Source of the DNA: CADEFF01 sp964569315
GTDB lineage: Bacteria; Pseudomonadota; Alphaproteobacteria; Dongiales; Dongiaceae
Direction: 5' to 3'
NCBI GenBank assembly: GCA_964569315.1
Contig: CAZMUZ010000097.1
Location: 1-14,243 of the forward strand
DNA length: 14,243 nt
Made by a program: the position numbers and the translations under genes. Under the pieces are notes generated by a model, which worked only from the letters and a program-made list of their open reading frames with translations, ran no database searches and was not told where the DNA came from. This document shows positions 6,119 through 13,643 of the stretch, piece by piece. Each line of letters begins with the position of its first letter. Within the stretch, counting starts at the first letter, position 1.

Positions 6119-8493
6119 TCCTTGCGCGCCCTGCCCCGCTGAATCGCCTGCCAGACCCGATGCGGCGTGGCCGGCATCGAGAGATCGTCCACCGTCACGC
6201 CTTCGGGACGGAGCGCGTCCATCACCGCATTCATGATGGCGACCGGCGCCACGATGCAGCCCGCCTCGCCGCAGCCTTTGACGCCGAGCGGGTTGCTCTG
6301 CTGCGCGTTGCTGTACTGGCGCAGGGCGAACGCCGGCAGGTCGTCCGCGCGGGGCATCGCATAGTCCATGAAGGAGCCGGTGAGAAGTTGCCCGGTGTCC
6401 CGGTCATAGACGCAGTGCTCGAGAAGCGCCTGGCCGATCCCCTGCGCGAGCCCGCCATGAAGCTGTCCCTCCAGCAGCAGCGGATTGACCTGCACGCCGT
6501 AATCGTCGGCGCCGACATAGCGGTCGATCCGCACGACGCCGGTCTCCGGGTCGATCTCGACCTCCGCCACATGGCAGCCGCTCGGGAAGGTGTTTCCCTT
6601 ACCGACGAACATGTCCTCGACGCCGATGCCCTGCGGACCGGCCGCCGCCGCAACGGCGCGCCAATCCACAGCCCGGTCGGTGCCGGCCACGCGGAACTTT
6701 CCGCCCTCGAGCTCGATATCCGGCTCCGCCGTCTCCAGAAGCCTCGCCGCGATGCGCCTCCCCTCCGCGATCAGCTTCACCCCGGCGCCGTGGCAGGCGC
6801 CGCCGCCGAGCGACATGGAACGAGAAGCGTAGGTGCCTTCGCCGAACGCCACCTCGTCGGTATCGCCGAAGCGCACCTTCACCCGATCGAGCGGAAGCCC
6901 GAGCATTCCCGCCATCACCTGGGCGAAGACGGTCTCGTGGCCCTGCCCGTGGCCGTGGGTGCCCATATAGACCATTACATCGCCGGCGGGATCGAGCGCG
7001 GCGCGCGAGAATTCCTTCGAGGTTCCGGGATTGGGCTTGCCGTCCTCCGACAGGGGTCCGGCGCCCGAGGTCGCCTCGACCCAGCAGCCGAAGCCGAAGC
7101 CGCGCAGCTTGCCGCGCGACGCCGAGGCGGCTTTTCGCGCCGCATAGCCGGACCGGTCGCTCGCGGCAAGGGCTTCCGCCAGCGCGCGCGGCGGATCGAT
7201 GTTCTCGTAGCGAAGCCGGCCCGCCGTCGCATAGGGCAGCTCGCTCGCCTGGATCAGGTTGCGGCGACGCAGCTCGGCGGGGTCGATGCCGAGCTCGGCC
7301 GCCGCCTCGTCCACCATGCGCTCGATCACATAGATGCCTTCCGGGCGGCCGGCGCCGCGATAGGCATCGACCGGCATGGTGTTGGTCAGCATGCCGTCGA
7401 GATTCGCCCAGAGCGCCGGGATCCGATAGAGCCCGACGAGGAACGGCAGATAGAGTAAGGTCGGGATCGACGGTCCGAAGCTCGAGAGATAGGCGCCGAG
7501 ATTGGCGAGGGTCTCGACCCGGATCGCGAGGAAGCGCCCCTCCGCATCGAGCGCCAGGGCCGCTTCGGCGCGATGGTCGCGCGCATGAGCGTCGCCGAGG
7601 CAGGCCTCGCTGCGATCGCCGCTCCACCGCACCGGTTGCCCCAGGGTGAGCGCCAGCCAGGCAACGGTCGTCTCTTCGGAATAGAGAAAGAGCTTTACCC
7701 CGAACCCGCCGCCGACATCGGGCGAGATCACCCGAACGCGGTCGGGTGCGATCCCCACCACCTCGGCGATCCAGCCCTTAAGGTCATGCGGCTTCTGCGA
7801 ATTGGCATAGACGGTCAGGCGCCCGTCCTCGCCGCGCATCGCCAGCACGGCCCGCGGCTCCATCGCATTGGGAATGAGCCGGTTGTTGCGGAAGGTCCGC
7901 CGCACGACATGGGCAGCCTTGGCGAAGCCGGCCTCAGCGGCGGCGCGATTGCCCCATTCGCAGCGGAAGAGCCGGTTGTTGGGCCGTTCCTGCCAGATCG
8001 TCGGCGCGCTCGGCTTCGCGGCATCGGCGATGTCGACGACGGCTGGAAGCGCGTCATACTCGACCTCGATCGCCTCGGCCGCGTCGCGCGCCTGGTCGAG
8101 CGTCCCGGCCACCACGACCGCGACCGGCTCGCCCACATAGCGCACCCGGCCGACCGCAAGCGGCGGACGCGGCGGGACGAAGAACTCGCCCGCATCGGCA
8201 TTGTTCGGCGGACGGCGGGCGCAAGGCAGGTCGCGGACGCCCGCGGCCCTGAGATCGGCGCCGGTCGCGACGGTCACGACGCCCGGCATGGCCCGCGCCC
8301 GATCCAGATCGACGCGCCGAATCTCCGCATGGCCATGCGGCGACCGCAGGAAAACCGCATGCAGCTCGCCCGCCGCATGAATGTCGCCGACATAGCGGCC
8401 GGCGCCGGTCAGGAAGCGCCGGTCCTCTTTGCGCAGGGCCGGGGTGCCCACGCCCGTCGCGGCGCCGTCGCCCGCCGAGGTTCCTTCAGCCAT
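6109..8493 (-). CDS. Xanthine dehydrogenase-family molybdopterin-binding subunit (form II CoxL-like)
   Basis: The 794-residue protein is the large, Mo-cofactor subunit of a molybdenum hydroxylase. The N-terminal domain begins VGTPALRKEDRRFLTGAGRY, typical of CoxL/CutL subunits. GGGFG at residues 261-265 and AYRGAGR at 377-383 mark the cofactor domain. The latter is the motif of form II CoxL-like proteins, not the AYxCSFR motif of true CO dehydrogenase. The catalytic base is Glu743 in GVKGCGEAG. Family members hydroxylate aldehydes, purines or N-heteroaromatics, and the substrate here is not determinable. The start at 8493 (MAEGTS) is preferred over the ATG at 8541. It overlaps the upstream amidohydrolase gene by 8 bases, implying co-translation. 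The FAD (CoxM) and 2Fe-2S (CoxS) subunits normally encoded alongside are absent from both flanks. Confidence 0.93.
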   Translation of the reverse strand: MAEGTSAGDGAATGVGTPALRKEDRRFLTGAGRYVGDIHAAGELHAVFLRSPHGHAEIRRVDLDRARAMPGVVTVATGADLRAAGVRDLPCARRPPNNADAGEFFVPPRPPLAVGRVRYVGEPVAVVVAGTLDQARDAAEAIEVEYDALPAVVDIADAAKPSAPTIWQERPNNRLFRCEWGNRAAAEAGFAKAAHVVRRTFRNNRLIPNAMEPRAVLAMRGEDGRLTVYANSQKPHDLKGWIAEVVGIAPDRVRVISPDVGGGFGVKLFLYSEETTVAWLALTLGQPVRWSGDRSEACLGDAHARDHRAEAALALDAEGRFLAIRVETLANLGAYLSSFGPSIPTLLYLPFLVGLYRIPALWANLDGMLTNTMPVDAYRGAGRPEGIYVIERMVDEAAAELGIDPAELRRRNLIQASELPYATAGRLRYENIDPPRALAEALAASDRSGYAARKAASASRGKLRGFGFGCWVEATSGAGPLSEDGKPNPGTSKEFSRAALDPAGDVMVYMGTHGHGQGHETVFAQVMAGMLGLPLDRVKVRFGDTDEVAFGEGTYASRSMSLGGGACHGAGVKLIAEGRRIAARLLETAEPDIELEGGKFRVAGTDRAVDWRAVAAAAGPQGIGVEDMFVGKGNTFPSGCHVAEVEIDPETGVVRIDRYVGADDYGVQVNPLLLEGQLHGGLAQGIGQALLEHCVYDRDTGQLLTGSFMDYAMPRADDLPAFALRQYSNAQQSNPLGVKGCGEAGCIVAPVAIMNAVMDALRPEGVTVDDLSMPATPHRVWQAIQRGRARKERG

Positions 8494-9928
8494 GGGCGAG
8501 CGGCAGCGTGCGGGGTGCCACCTCCTCCGCCCCGCGGCCATGCCGGTCGCGGCTCGGGACCTTCGGCAGGATGCGCGACTGTGCGGCGGCGACCTGCTCG
8601 GCCGCTTCCATATGGTTCATCGTCAGCACGCGCCCGTCGCCGACCACCTTGCGGCCATCCACATAGACGTCCTTCACCGCGCGATCGGCCGCGATGTAGA
8701 TGAGGCTCCGCAGCGGATCGTAGGCCGGCATCATGTCCGGGATGTCGAGCCGCACCACCACGATGTCGGCCTTGGCACCCGGTGCCAGCCGGCCGATATC
8801 GTCACGCATCAGCGCCTTGGCACCGCCCACCGTCGCGGCATGGAAGATGTCGGTGGTCGAGACCGCATAGGTGTTCTCGGCCGCGATGCGCGCCAGAATG
8901 GCGGCCGTGCGCATCTCCTCCAGCATGTTGTGCGGATGGGTGTCGGTGCCGATGCCCATATTGATGCCGGCCTTGAGATAAGCGCCGAAATTCTCGAGCT
9001 TGATGCCGTAGCGGCTGAAGGGCGTCGGGCAATGGGCGACGGAGCAGCCATGGTCCGCGAGGATCTTCACGTCGTCGCGGGTGTACCAATGCAACCAGGA
9101 ATGATGGTCGAGGAAGATGCCGTGGCCGATCGTGACGTCCGGCCCGAGCAACTTCTCCTTCGCCAGAAGCTGCATCTGCGTCATGCCGGTGCGGCGCGTC
9201 ATCTCGAGGAACTCCGCCATCGCCTCGCCGGCATGGAGCTGGAAGGGCAGCTTTTCCGCGCGCGCTAGCTCGAGACCTTTGCGGATGAGCTCGACCGAGG
9301 TGGTATCGATCGCCATCGGTGCGATCATCGCGGACAGGCGGCCCGAAGGATGGGCGCGCGTCTCCGCCGTCAGCTTCACCGCCGCATCGAAGGCTCCCTT
9401 GCCGCCGTCCGGCTCCGGCACATAGGTGAGCTCGTGACCGTTCGCGCTATGCCAGTGCTGGGATTCGTAGAGCGCGGAAATGAAGATGCGGAGGCCGCTT
9501 TCCGCCATCACGTCGAGCCAGCCCGGGAAGGGAAAGCACATATCGACGAGCGTCGTGCAGCCGGAGAGCAGCGCCTCGCAATAGGCCTGGCGTGCCGCCC
9601 AGACGCAATCTTCCGGCTCCGGGCGGAACAGGTTCCAGCCATCATAGAGCGCGGTGAAATAGAGCTTCGGGTTGGCGAGCTCCTCGCGGATGCTCTTGAA
9701 GACCGGCATCACCGAGGGGTGGGTGTGAAGATTGACCAGCCCCGGCATCACCATCCGGCCCTTGCCGCTCACCTCCTCATCGACCGGGCCGGCATAGCCG
9801 GGCCCGACATGGGTGATGCGATCGCCCGCAAACACCACATCAGCGTTCTGGCGATAGTTATGCCGTCCGGCCCCGGCATCCCACGCAACGACCCAGTCGG
9901 CGTTGCGGATACAGACGCTGCGCGCCAT
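8486..9928 (-). CDS. Amidohydrolase family protein (AtzA/TrzN/SsnA-type)
   Basis: The 480-residue TIM-barrel metalloenzyme belongs to the COG0402 group of amidohydrolases, which deaminates or dechlorinates nitrogen heterocycles and related compounds. Metal ligands are visible in order: His68 and His70 in NLHTHPS, His232 in QLHAGE, His269 in GHGIF and Asp329 in GTDTHPHN. This is the mononuclear deaminase-type set. The small beta domain is made by the N-terminus (NADWVVAW) and the C-terminal KADIVVVRLD, YVDGRKVV region. The ATG at 9928 is chosen because AGGGGGA (complement of 9933-9939) lies just upstream. The in-frame ATG at 9946 would add six residues upstream of that site. About 30 charged residues extend past the fold. 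It overlaps the molybdopterin hydroxylase gene by 8 bases and lies 115 bases downstream of the cysteine hydrolase gene. The substrate is unknown. Confidence 0.92.
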   Translation of the reverse strand: MARSVCIRNADWVVAWDAGAGRHNYRQNADVVFAGDRITHVGPGYAGPVDEEVSGKGRMVMPGLVNLHTHPSVMPVFKSIREELANPKLYFTALYDGWNLFRPEPEDCVWAARQAYCEALLSGCTTLVDMCFPFPGWLDVMAESGLRIFISALYESQHWHSANGHELTYVPEPDGGKGAFDAAVKLTAETRAHPSGRLSAMIAPMAIDTTSVELIRKGLELARAEKLPFQLHAGEAMAEFLEMTRRTGMTQMQLLAKEKLLGPDVTIGHGIFLDHHSWLHWYTRDDVKILADHGCSVAHCPTPFSRYGIKLENFGAYLKAGINMGIGTDTHPHNMLEEMRTAAILARIAAENTYAVSTTDIFHAATVGGAKALMRDDIGRLAPGAKADIVVVRLDIPDMMPAYDPLRSLIYIAADRAVKDVYVDGRKVVGDGRVLTMNHMEAAEQVAAAQSRILPKVPSRDRHGRGAEEVAPRTLPLAHG

Positions 9929-10043
9929 GCCGTCCCCCTGATGCACCCGTTCTTCTTGGCGGCCACTCTGGCAGGCCGCACCCCTGTCCCGTCAACCTGT
10001 CTGTGATCGTCCCGGCCGGTGCGGATCGCTGCGGTTTCGCCGC

Positions 10044-10586
10044 TCAGCGGATCAATGCGCTCAGCTCCTTGAACTCCGGCGTGCCGGCGCGGCCCAGCCA
10101 TTCGAAGAGAACCATCTCCGTGGTCACGATCTCGACGCCGTCGCGCCCCATGCGGTCGAGCGCGATGCGCCGGCTTTCGGGGGTGCGGGAGGTCGTGGCG
10201 TCCGCCACGACGAAGGGTGCGAGGCCGAGCCGCGGCAGTCCGAGCGCCGTCTGCAGCACGCAGACATGGGCCTCCACCCCCACCAGGATCGCCTGGTCGC
10301 GACCGGACCCTTCGAGCCGGGCGCGCAAGGCCTCGTCCACCGCGCAGGAGAAATCGGTCTTGGCGAGGGGCGTCGCGGGTGCCAGCGCCGCAGCGAGGGC
10401 CGGATCGGTCGGCCCCAGCCCTTTCGGGTATTGCTCCGAAATCACGACCGGAATGCCGAGGCGTTTTGCCGCGGTGCCGAGGATGGCGGCGTTGCGAAGC
10501 ACCGGCGCCGGCTCGTGCATGGCCGGAATGAGCCGCTCCTGAAGGTCGATCAGCAGCAGGCAGGAGCGCTCGCGTTCGATCAGCAT
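10044..10586 (-). CDS. Isochorismatase-family cysteine hydrolase
   Basis: The 180-residue protein carries the catalytic triad of the isochorismatase-like superfamily: Asp14 in LLLIDLQERL, Lys76 in LAKTDFS and Cys109 in EAHVCVLQTAL. The cis-peptide region before the cysteine (VGVEAHVC) is also typical. Members hydrolyse amides or ureido groups (nicotinamidase, N-carbamoyl amidases, biuret hydrolase, maleamate amidase), and several are uncharacterised YcaC-like proteins. The length and single domain fit the YcaC/hydrolase branch. No signal peptide is seen, so it is cytosolic. The ATG at 10586 gives the usual short lead before the first strand, but no good ribosome-binding site is visible. It is the first gene of a three-gene minus-strand run and is divergent from rhlE. 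The presence of all three catalytic residues supports activity. The substrate is not predictable. Confidence 0.9.
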   Translation of the reverse strand: MLIERERSCLLLIDLQERLIPAMHEPAPVLRNAAILGTAAKRLGIPVVISEQYPKGLGPTDPALAAALAPATPLAKTDFSCAVDEALRARLEGSGRDQAILVGVEAHVCVLQTALGLPRLGLAPFVVADATTSRTPESRRIALDRMGRDGVEIVTTEMVLFEWLGRAGTPEFKELSALIR

Positions 10587-10677
10587 CGTGGCACCGGTCC
10601 CGGATTTACGAGGCGAACTAAGGTCTTGTTTACGTTAGCGAAGGATGCTCGCCAAGCGCCGAGATGGGCCGGATTCC

Positions 10678-10707
10678 TTGACTTTTCCACAGACTCGCCT
10701 ATGTAAT
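10678..10707 (+). promoter_or_regulatory. Putative sigma-70-type promoter of rhlE
   Basis: TTGACT (10678-10683) and TGTAAT (10702-10707) are separated by 18 bases, and each matches the consensus at 5/6. An overlapping TATGTA at 10700-10705 with a 16-base spacer is an alternative -10. Initiation near 10714 would give a 5' leader of about 70 bases before the rhlE ATG. Confidence 0.55.
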
Positions 10708-10782
10708 GCGCAGCTTCCGGCGATCCGCGCGGGCCGATCCGCCGTTGGAAGACCCAAATTAAACGCCCGCTTCTAGAGGTTC

Positions 10783-12408
10783 ATGAGCTTTTCCGATTTG
10801 GGGCTTAGCCCCGAGGTTTTGCGCGCGGTCGCCGAGTGCGGCTACAGCACACCCACCCCCATCCAGGCGCAAGCGATCCCCGTGGTCATGATGGGCCGAG
10901 ACGTTCTCGGTTGCGCACAAACCGGGACCGGCAAGACCGCGTCCTTCACGCTTCCGATGATCGACATCCTCGCCAGCGGACGCGCGCGTGCGCGCATGCC
11001 GCGCTCGCTCATTCTCGAGCCGACGCGCGAGCTGGCCGCCCAGGTCGCCGAGAATTTCGATATCTACGGCAAGTATCACAAGCTGAACCACGCGCTGCTG
11101 ATCGGCGGCGAATCCTTCGCCGACCAGCTCAAGAAGCTGGATCGCGGCGTGGATGTGCTGATCGCGACGCCGGGCCGACTGCTCGATCTCTTCGAGCGCG
11201 GCAAGATCCTGCTCAGCGACGTGAAGATCCTGGTGATCGACGAAGCCGACCGCATGCTGGATATGGGGTTCATTCCCGATGTCGAGCGCATCGTCGGGCT
11301 GCTGCCCAAGATCCGGCAGACGCTGTTCTTCTCGGCCACCATGCCGCCGGAGATCCGCCGCCTGGCCGACGCCTTCCTGATGAATCCGAAGCAGATTTCG
11401 GTGGCACCGTCGGCCTCCCCGGCCGAGCGGGTCGCCCAGGCCCTGACGGTCGTGCCGACCATGGACAAGCGCGAGGCGCTGCGGCGCCTCATCCGCACCG
11501 AGCAGGTGAAGAACGCGCTCATCTTCTGCAACCGCAAGCGCGACGTGGACATCCTTCATCGCTCGCTCGTGAAGCACGGCTTCAGCGCCGCCGCCATCCA
11601 TGGCGACATGTCGCAGCCGAAGCGCACCGAGACCCTCGAGCGCTTCAAGAACAACGAAGTGACCTTGCTGGTCGCGAGCGACGTCGCGGCGCGCGGCCTC
11701 GACATCGAGGCGCTCAGCCATGTCTTCAATTTCGACGTGCCGATCCACGCCGAGGATTATATCCACCGGATCGGCCGCACCGGCCGCGCCGGCCGCGACG
11801 GCAAGGCCTTCACCCTCGCCGGCCCGGGCGACGGCAAGTTCGTCGCCCAGATCGAGCAGATGCTCGGAAAGCCGATTCCGCGCATCGAGGTCGAAGGTCT
11901 CGGCAGCGCCGATCTTTCGGACGAGGACGATCGCGGGGATGCCCGGCGGCGCGGTCGCGGCGGCGAGCAGCGCCGCGGCGGACGCAGCCCGCGCGGCGGC
12001 CGGTCCTCGGGACGCAGCCCTGCCCGCGAACGGGAAGCGGTCGTGTCGGCGCCTGCGGCTGAAATTTCGGAAGCCCCGGCCGAGCCGGCGGCGACCCGGG
12101 CGGCCGAGATGCCGATCCCGGCTGTTGCTGCGCCTGCAGCCGAGGAAACGAGACGGGATCGGCCCGCGCGGAGCCGCGGCCAGCGTCGCGACAGGCGGCC
12201 GCACCAGAACCCGTCCGGCGAGCGCCGTCCGACCAACGAGCCGATCCGCCACGAGACGGCGTTTTCGGAGCCCCGTGCCGCCGAGGATGGCGACAGCGAC
12301 GCGCCGGTGCTCGCCTTCGGCGACCATATGCCGGCCTTCCTGAAGCAGCCGGTTCGGCGCGTTGCGCAGACCGCGCCCGAGGCCGACGAGGAAGTCGACG
12401 CGGCTTAA
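10783..12408 (+). CDS. rhlE: DEAD-box ATP-dependent RNA helicase, RhlE-type
   Basis: The 541-residue helicase has the full DEAD-box core: Q motif (Phe3 to Gln28), Walker A AQTGTGKT at 45-52, PTRELA, TPGR, DEAD at 153-156 and SAT at 184-186. ARGLDIE and HRIGRTGR at 328-335 complete it. It is expected to unwind RNA in ribosome assembly, mRNA decay or cold adaptation. From about residue 375 the protein becomes a disordered tail. An acidic patch (DLSDEDDRGD) comes first, then an Arg/Gly-rich stretch, then an Ala/Pro/Glu stretch. It ends with the hydrophobic motif AFGDHMPAFLKQPVRR at 511-526. RhlE is preferred over SrmB, DbpA or CsdA because of the MSFSDLGLSPEVLRAV start and the RG-rich tail. AGAGG at 10775-10779 precedes the ATG with short spacing. 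A promoter is visible upstream. Confidence 0.93.
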   Translation: MSFSDLGLSPEVLRAVAECGYSTPTPIQAQAIPVVMMGRDVLGCAQTGTGKTASFTLPMIDILASGRARARMPRSLILEPTRELAAQVAENFDIYGKYHKLNHALLIGGESFADQLKKLDRGVDVLIATPGRLLDLFERGKILLSDVKILVIDEADRMLDMGFIPDVERIVGLLPKIRQTLFFSATMPPEIRRLADAFLMNPKQISVAPSASPAERVAQALTVVPTMDKREALRRLIRTEQVKNALIFCNRKRDVDILHRSLVKHGFSAAAIHGDMSQPKRTETLERFKNNEVTLLVASDVAARGLDIEALSHVFNFDVPIHAEDYIHRIGRTGRAGRDGKAFTLAGPGDGKFVAQIEQMLGKPIPRIEVEGLGSADLSDEDDRGDARRRGRGGEQRRGGRSPRGGRSSGRSPAREREAVVSAPAAEISEAPAEPAATRAAEMPIPAVAAPAAEETRRDRPARSRGQRRDRRPHQNPSGERRPTNEPIRHETAFSEPRAAEDGDSDAPVLAFGDHMPAFLKQPVRRVAQTAPEADEEVDAA

Positions 12409-12437
12409 GGCACGTTTCGCGTCGATCGTAACGGGAC

Positions 12438-12458
12438 GGGCCGGCGCATCGCCGGCCC
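12438..12458 (+). terminator. Hairpin after rhlE, probable terminator
   Basis: GGGCCGGCG (12438-12446) and CGCCGGCCC (12450-12458) form a perfect 9-bp stem with a 3-base loop, 29 bases past the rhlE stop. An outer GGAC/GTCC pairing (12434-12437 with 12463-12466) could lengthen it across a small bulge. The following sequence is only moderately T-rich (cttcgtccaatcgctttc), so termination may be partial. Confidence 0.5.
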
Positions 12459-12714
12459 CTTCGTCCAATCGCTTTCAGTTGCTGTCGCTGACCGGCTCGA
12501 GCCACGCGATGTCATTCTCGTGGCATCGGGTCGAGGACGCGGGATAAGGCACTGGCGCGCATCCGTTCCGGATCCCGATATTCGACCGCCCCTGCGACGT
12601 CCGCGACACCCTCGCGCGCCTCTTCCGCGCGCGACCCGAGCGGCCGCGGCGTGCAAGAAGCGCTCGATGGCCCTTCAACGACCTCCCTCGCCTGACGTAG
12701 CATCGGTTGCCCCT

Positions 12715-12749
12715 CCGTGCCGACGGCTGAAGCAATCGGGTCGGCACGG
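12715..12749. promoter_or_regulatory. 10-bp inverted repeat upstream of the NmrA-like gene, possible operator
   Basis: The arms CCGTGCCGAC and GTCGGCACGG are perfect complements separated by 15 bases. They lie 60 to 94 bases before the start of the reductase gene. The arms are spaced 25 bases centre to centre and no T-run follows. This suits a dimeric regulator site or a leader hairpin better than a terminator. No promoter boxes could be assigned confidently around it. Confidence 0.35.
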
Positions 12750-12808
12750 GGATCCCATTCGACGCACTTTCAACCCCGAGCGTTCGCGCGGGGCGCAAGG
12801 AGAAAATC

Positions 12809-13555
12809 ATGAAAGTCGTAGTCATTGGCGGTACCGGTCTCATCGGATCCAAGGTCGTGAGCAAGCTTCGCCAGCTTGGCCATGACGTCGTCGCGGCTTC
12901 GGGCGTCAACACGCTCACGGGCGAGGGGCTCGCGGAGGCCGTGGCCAGTGCCGAGGTTGTCGTCGACGTATCCAATTCGCCGTCGTTCGAAGACCGGGCG
13001 GTTCTGGAATTCTTCGAGACGTCGGGCCGCAACCTCCTTGCTGCGGAAGCCGCCGCCGGCGTGAAACACCACGTTGCGCTCTCGGTCGTCGGCACCGATC
13101 GCCTTCCCGATAGCGGCTACTTCCGCGCGAAGGTGGCGCAGGAGAAGTTGATCAAGGCGTCCAGGACCCCCTACACGATCCTCCGGTCGACGCAATTCTT
13201 CGAGTTCCTCAACGGCATCGTCCAATCGGCCACCGAGGGACAAACGGTTCGCCTGTCGCCTGCCCTCGTGCAGCCTGTCGTTTCGGACGATGTCGCCGAC
13301 GCGCTGGTCGATGTCACGCTTGCGGCGCCGGCGAACGGCATAATCGAGCTGGCCGGGCCCGAGCGGATCGGCCTCGACAAGCTGGTCGGGCGCTATTTGA
13401 GCGCGAAAAAGGATACCCGCAGGGTGGTTGCGGACGTTCATGCCCGTTACTTCGGCACGGAGCTCAGCGATCGTTCCCTCACGCCGGGCGAGAACGCGCG
13501 AATCGCCCCGACCCGCTTCGAGACCTGGCTCGGCCGCTCCGGGGCGCCCGCCTGA
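12809..13555 (+). CDS. NmrA-like/atypical SDR NAD(P)-binding oxidoreductase
   Basis: The 248-residue protein has a Rossmann nucleotide-binding start, MKVVVIGGTGLIGSKVV, with GGTGLIG at residues 7-13. It also has VDVSNSPSFED, the LSVVGTDRL strand and a Y-x3-K pair (Tyr104, Lys108) in GYFRAKVAQEKL, then the TILRSTQFFEF segment. This arrangement is typical of NmrA-like atypical short-chain dehydrogenases, often annotated as NAD(P)H-binding or quinone-reductase-like proteins. It is cytosolic, and no substrate can be inferred. AAGGAG at 12797-12802 lies 6 bases before the ATG, one of the strongest ribosome sites in the window. A cupin gene follows 88 bases downstream on the same strand and is probably co-transcribed. 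An inverted repeat upstream may be regulatory. Confidence 0.9.
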   Translation: MKVVVIGGTGLIGSKVVSKLRQLGHDVVAASGVNTLTGEGLAEAVASAEVVVDVSNSPSFEDRAVLEFFETSGRNLLAAEAAAGVKHHVALSVVGTDRLPDSGYFRAKVAQEKLIKASRTPYTILRSTQFFEFLNGIVQSATEGQTVRLSPALVQPVVSDDVADALVDVTLAAPANGIIELAGPERIGLDKLVGRYLSAKKDTRRVVADVHARYFGTELSDRSLTPGENARIAPTRFETWLGRSGAPA

Positions 13556-13643
13556 GCCGATCGCCGATCGGCGCCGAGCGGGAATGACAGGATTTCAGCG
13601 CAACGTCGAGGCGACGAATTTGCATCGAACAGGGAGAACACGA

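Larger units (their letters stand above)
12409..12808. other. Gene-poor 400-base intergenic region with inverted repeats
   Basis: No convincing gene is visible between rhlE and the next reductase gene. Besides the rhlE terminator there are two more inverted repeats. The first is TCGCGCGC/GCGCGCGA (12612-12619 with 12627-12634, 7-base loop). The second is CCGTGCCGAC/GTCGGCACGG (12715-12724 with 12740-12749, 15-base spacer). A minus-strand frame ending at 12475 reads NDIAWLEPVSDSN with good GC third positions near its end, and another ends at 12512. Neither gives a recognisable protein, and both lose their coding look upstream. They could be remains of a decayed gene. No tRNA was recognised. 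Confidence 0.5.

Noticed and set aside
6160..8703. Long plus-strand frames (432 and 376 codons) opposite the molybdopterin hydroxylase
   Set aside because: The minus-strand gene has intact cofactor and catalytic motifs throughout. The plus-strand translations have none and are antisense shadows.
9959..9979. 6-bp inverted repeat GCGGCC/GGCCGC upstream of the amidohydrolase start
   Set aside because: Short, purely GC arms with a 9-base loop and no T-run. Likely chance, so not called as a terminator or operator.
10759..12468. 569-codon minus-strand frame antisense to rhlE, and 361-1995 antisense to glnA
   Set aside because: Same GC-driven effect. No family motifs and no plausible ribosome sites, and both are fully covered by confidently identified genes.
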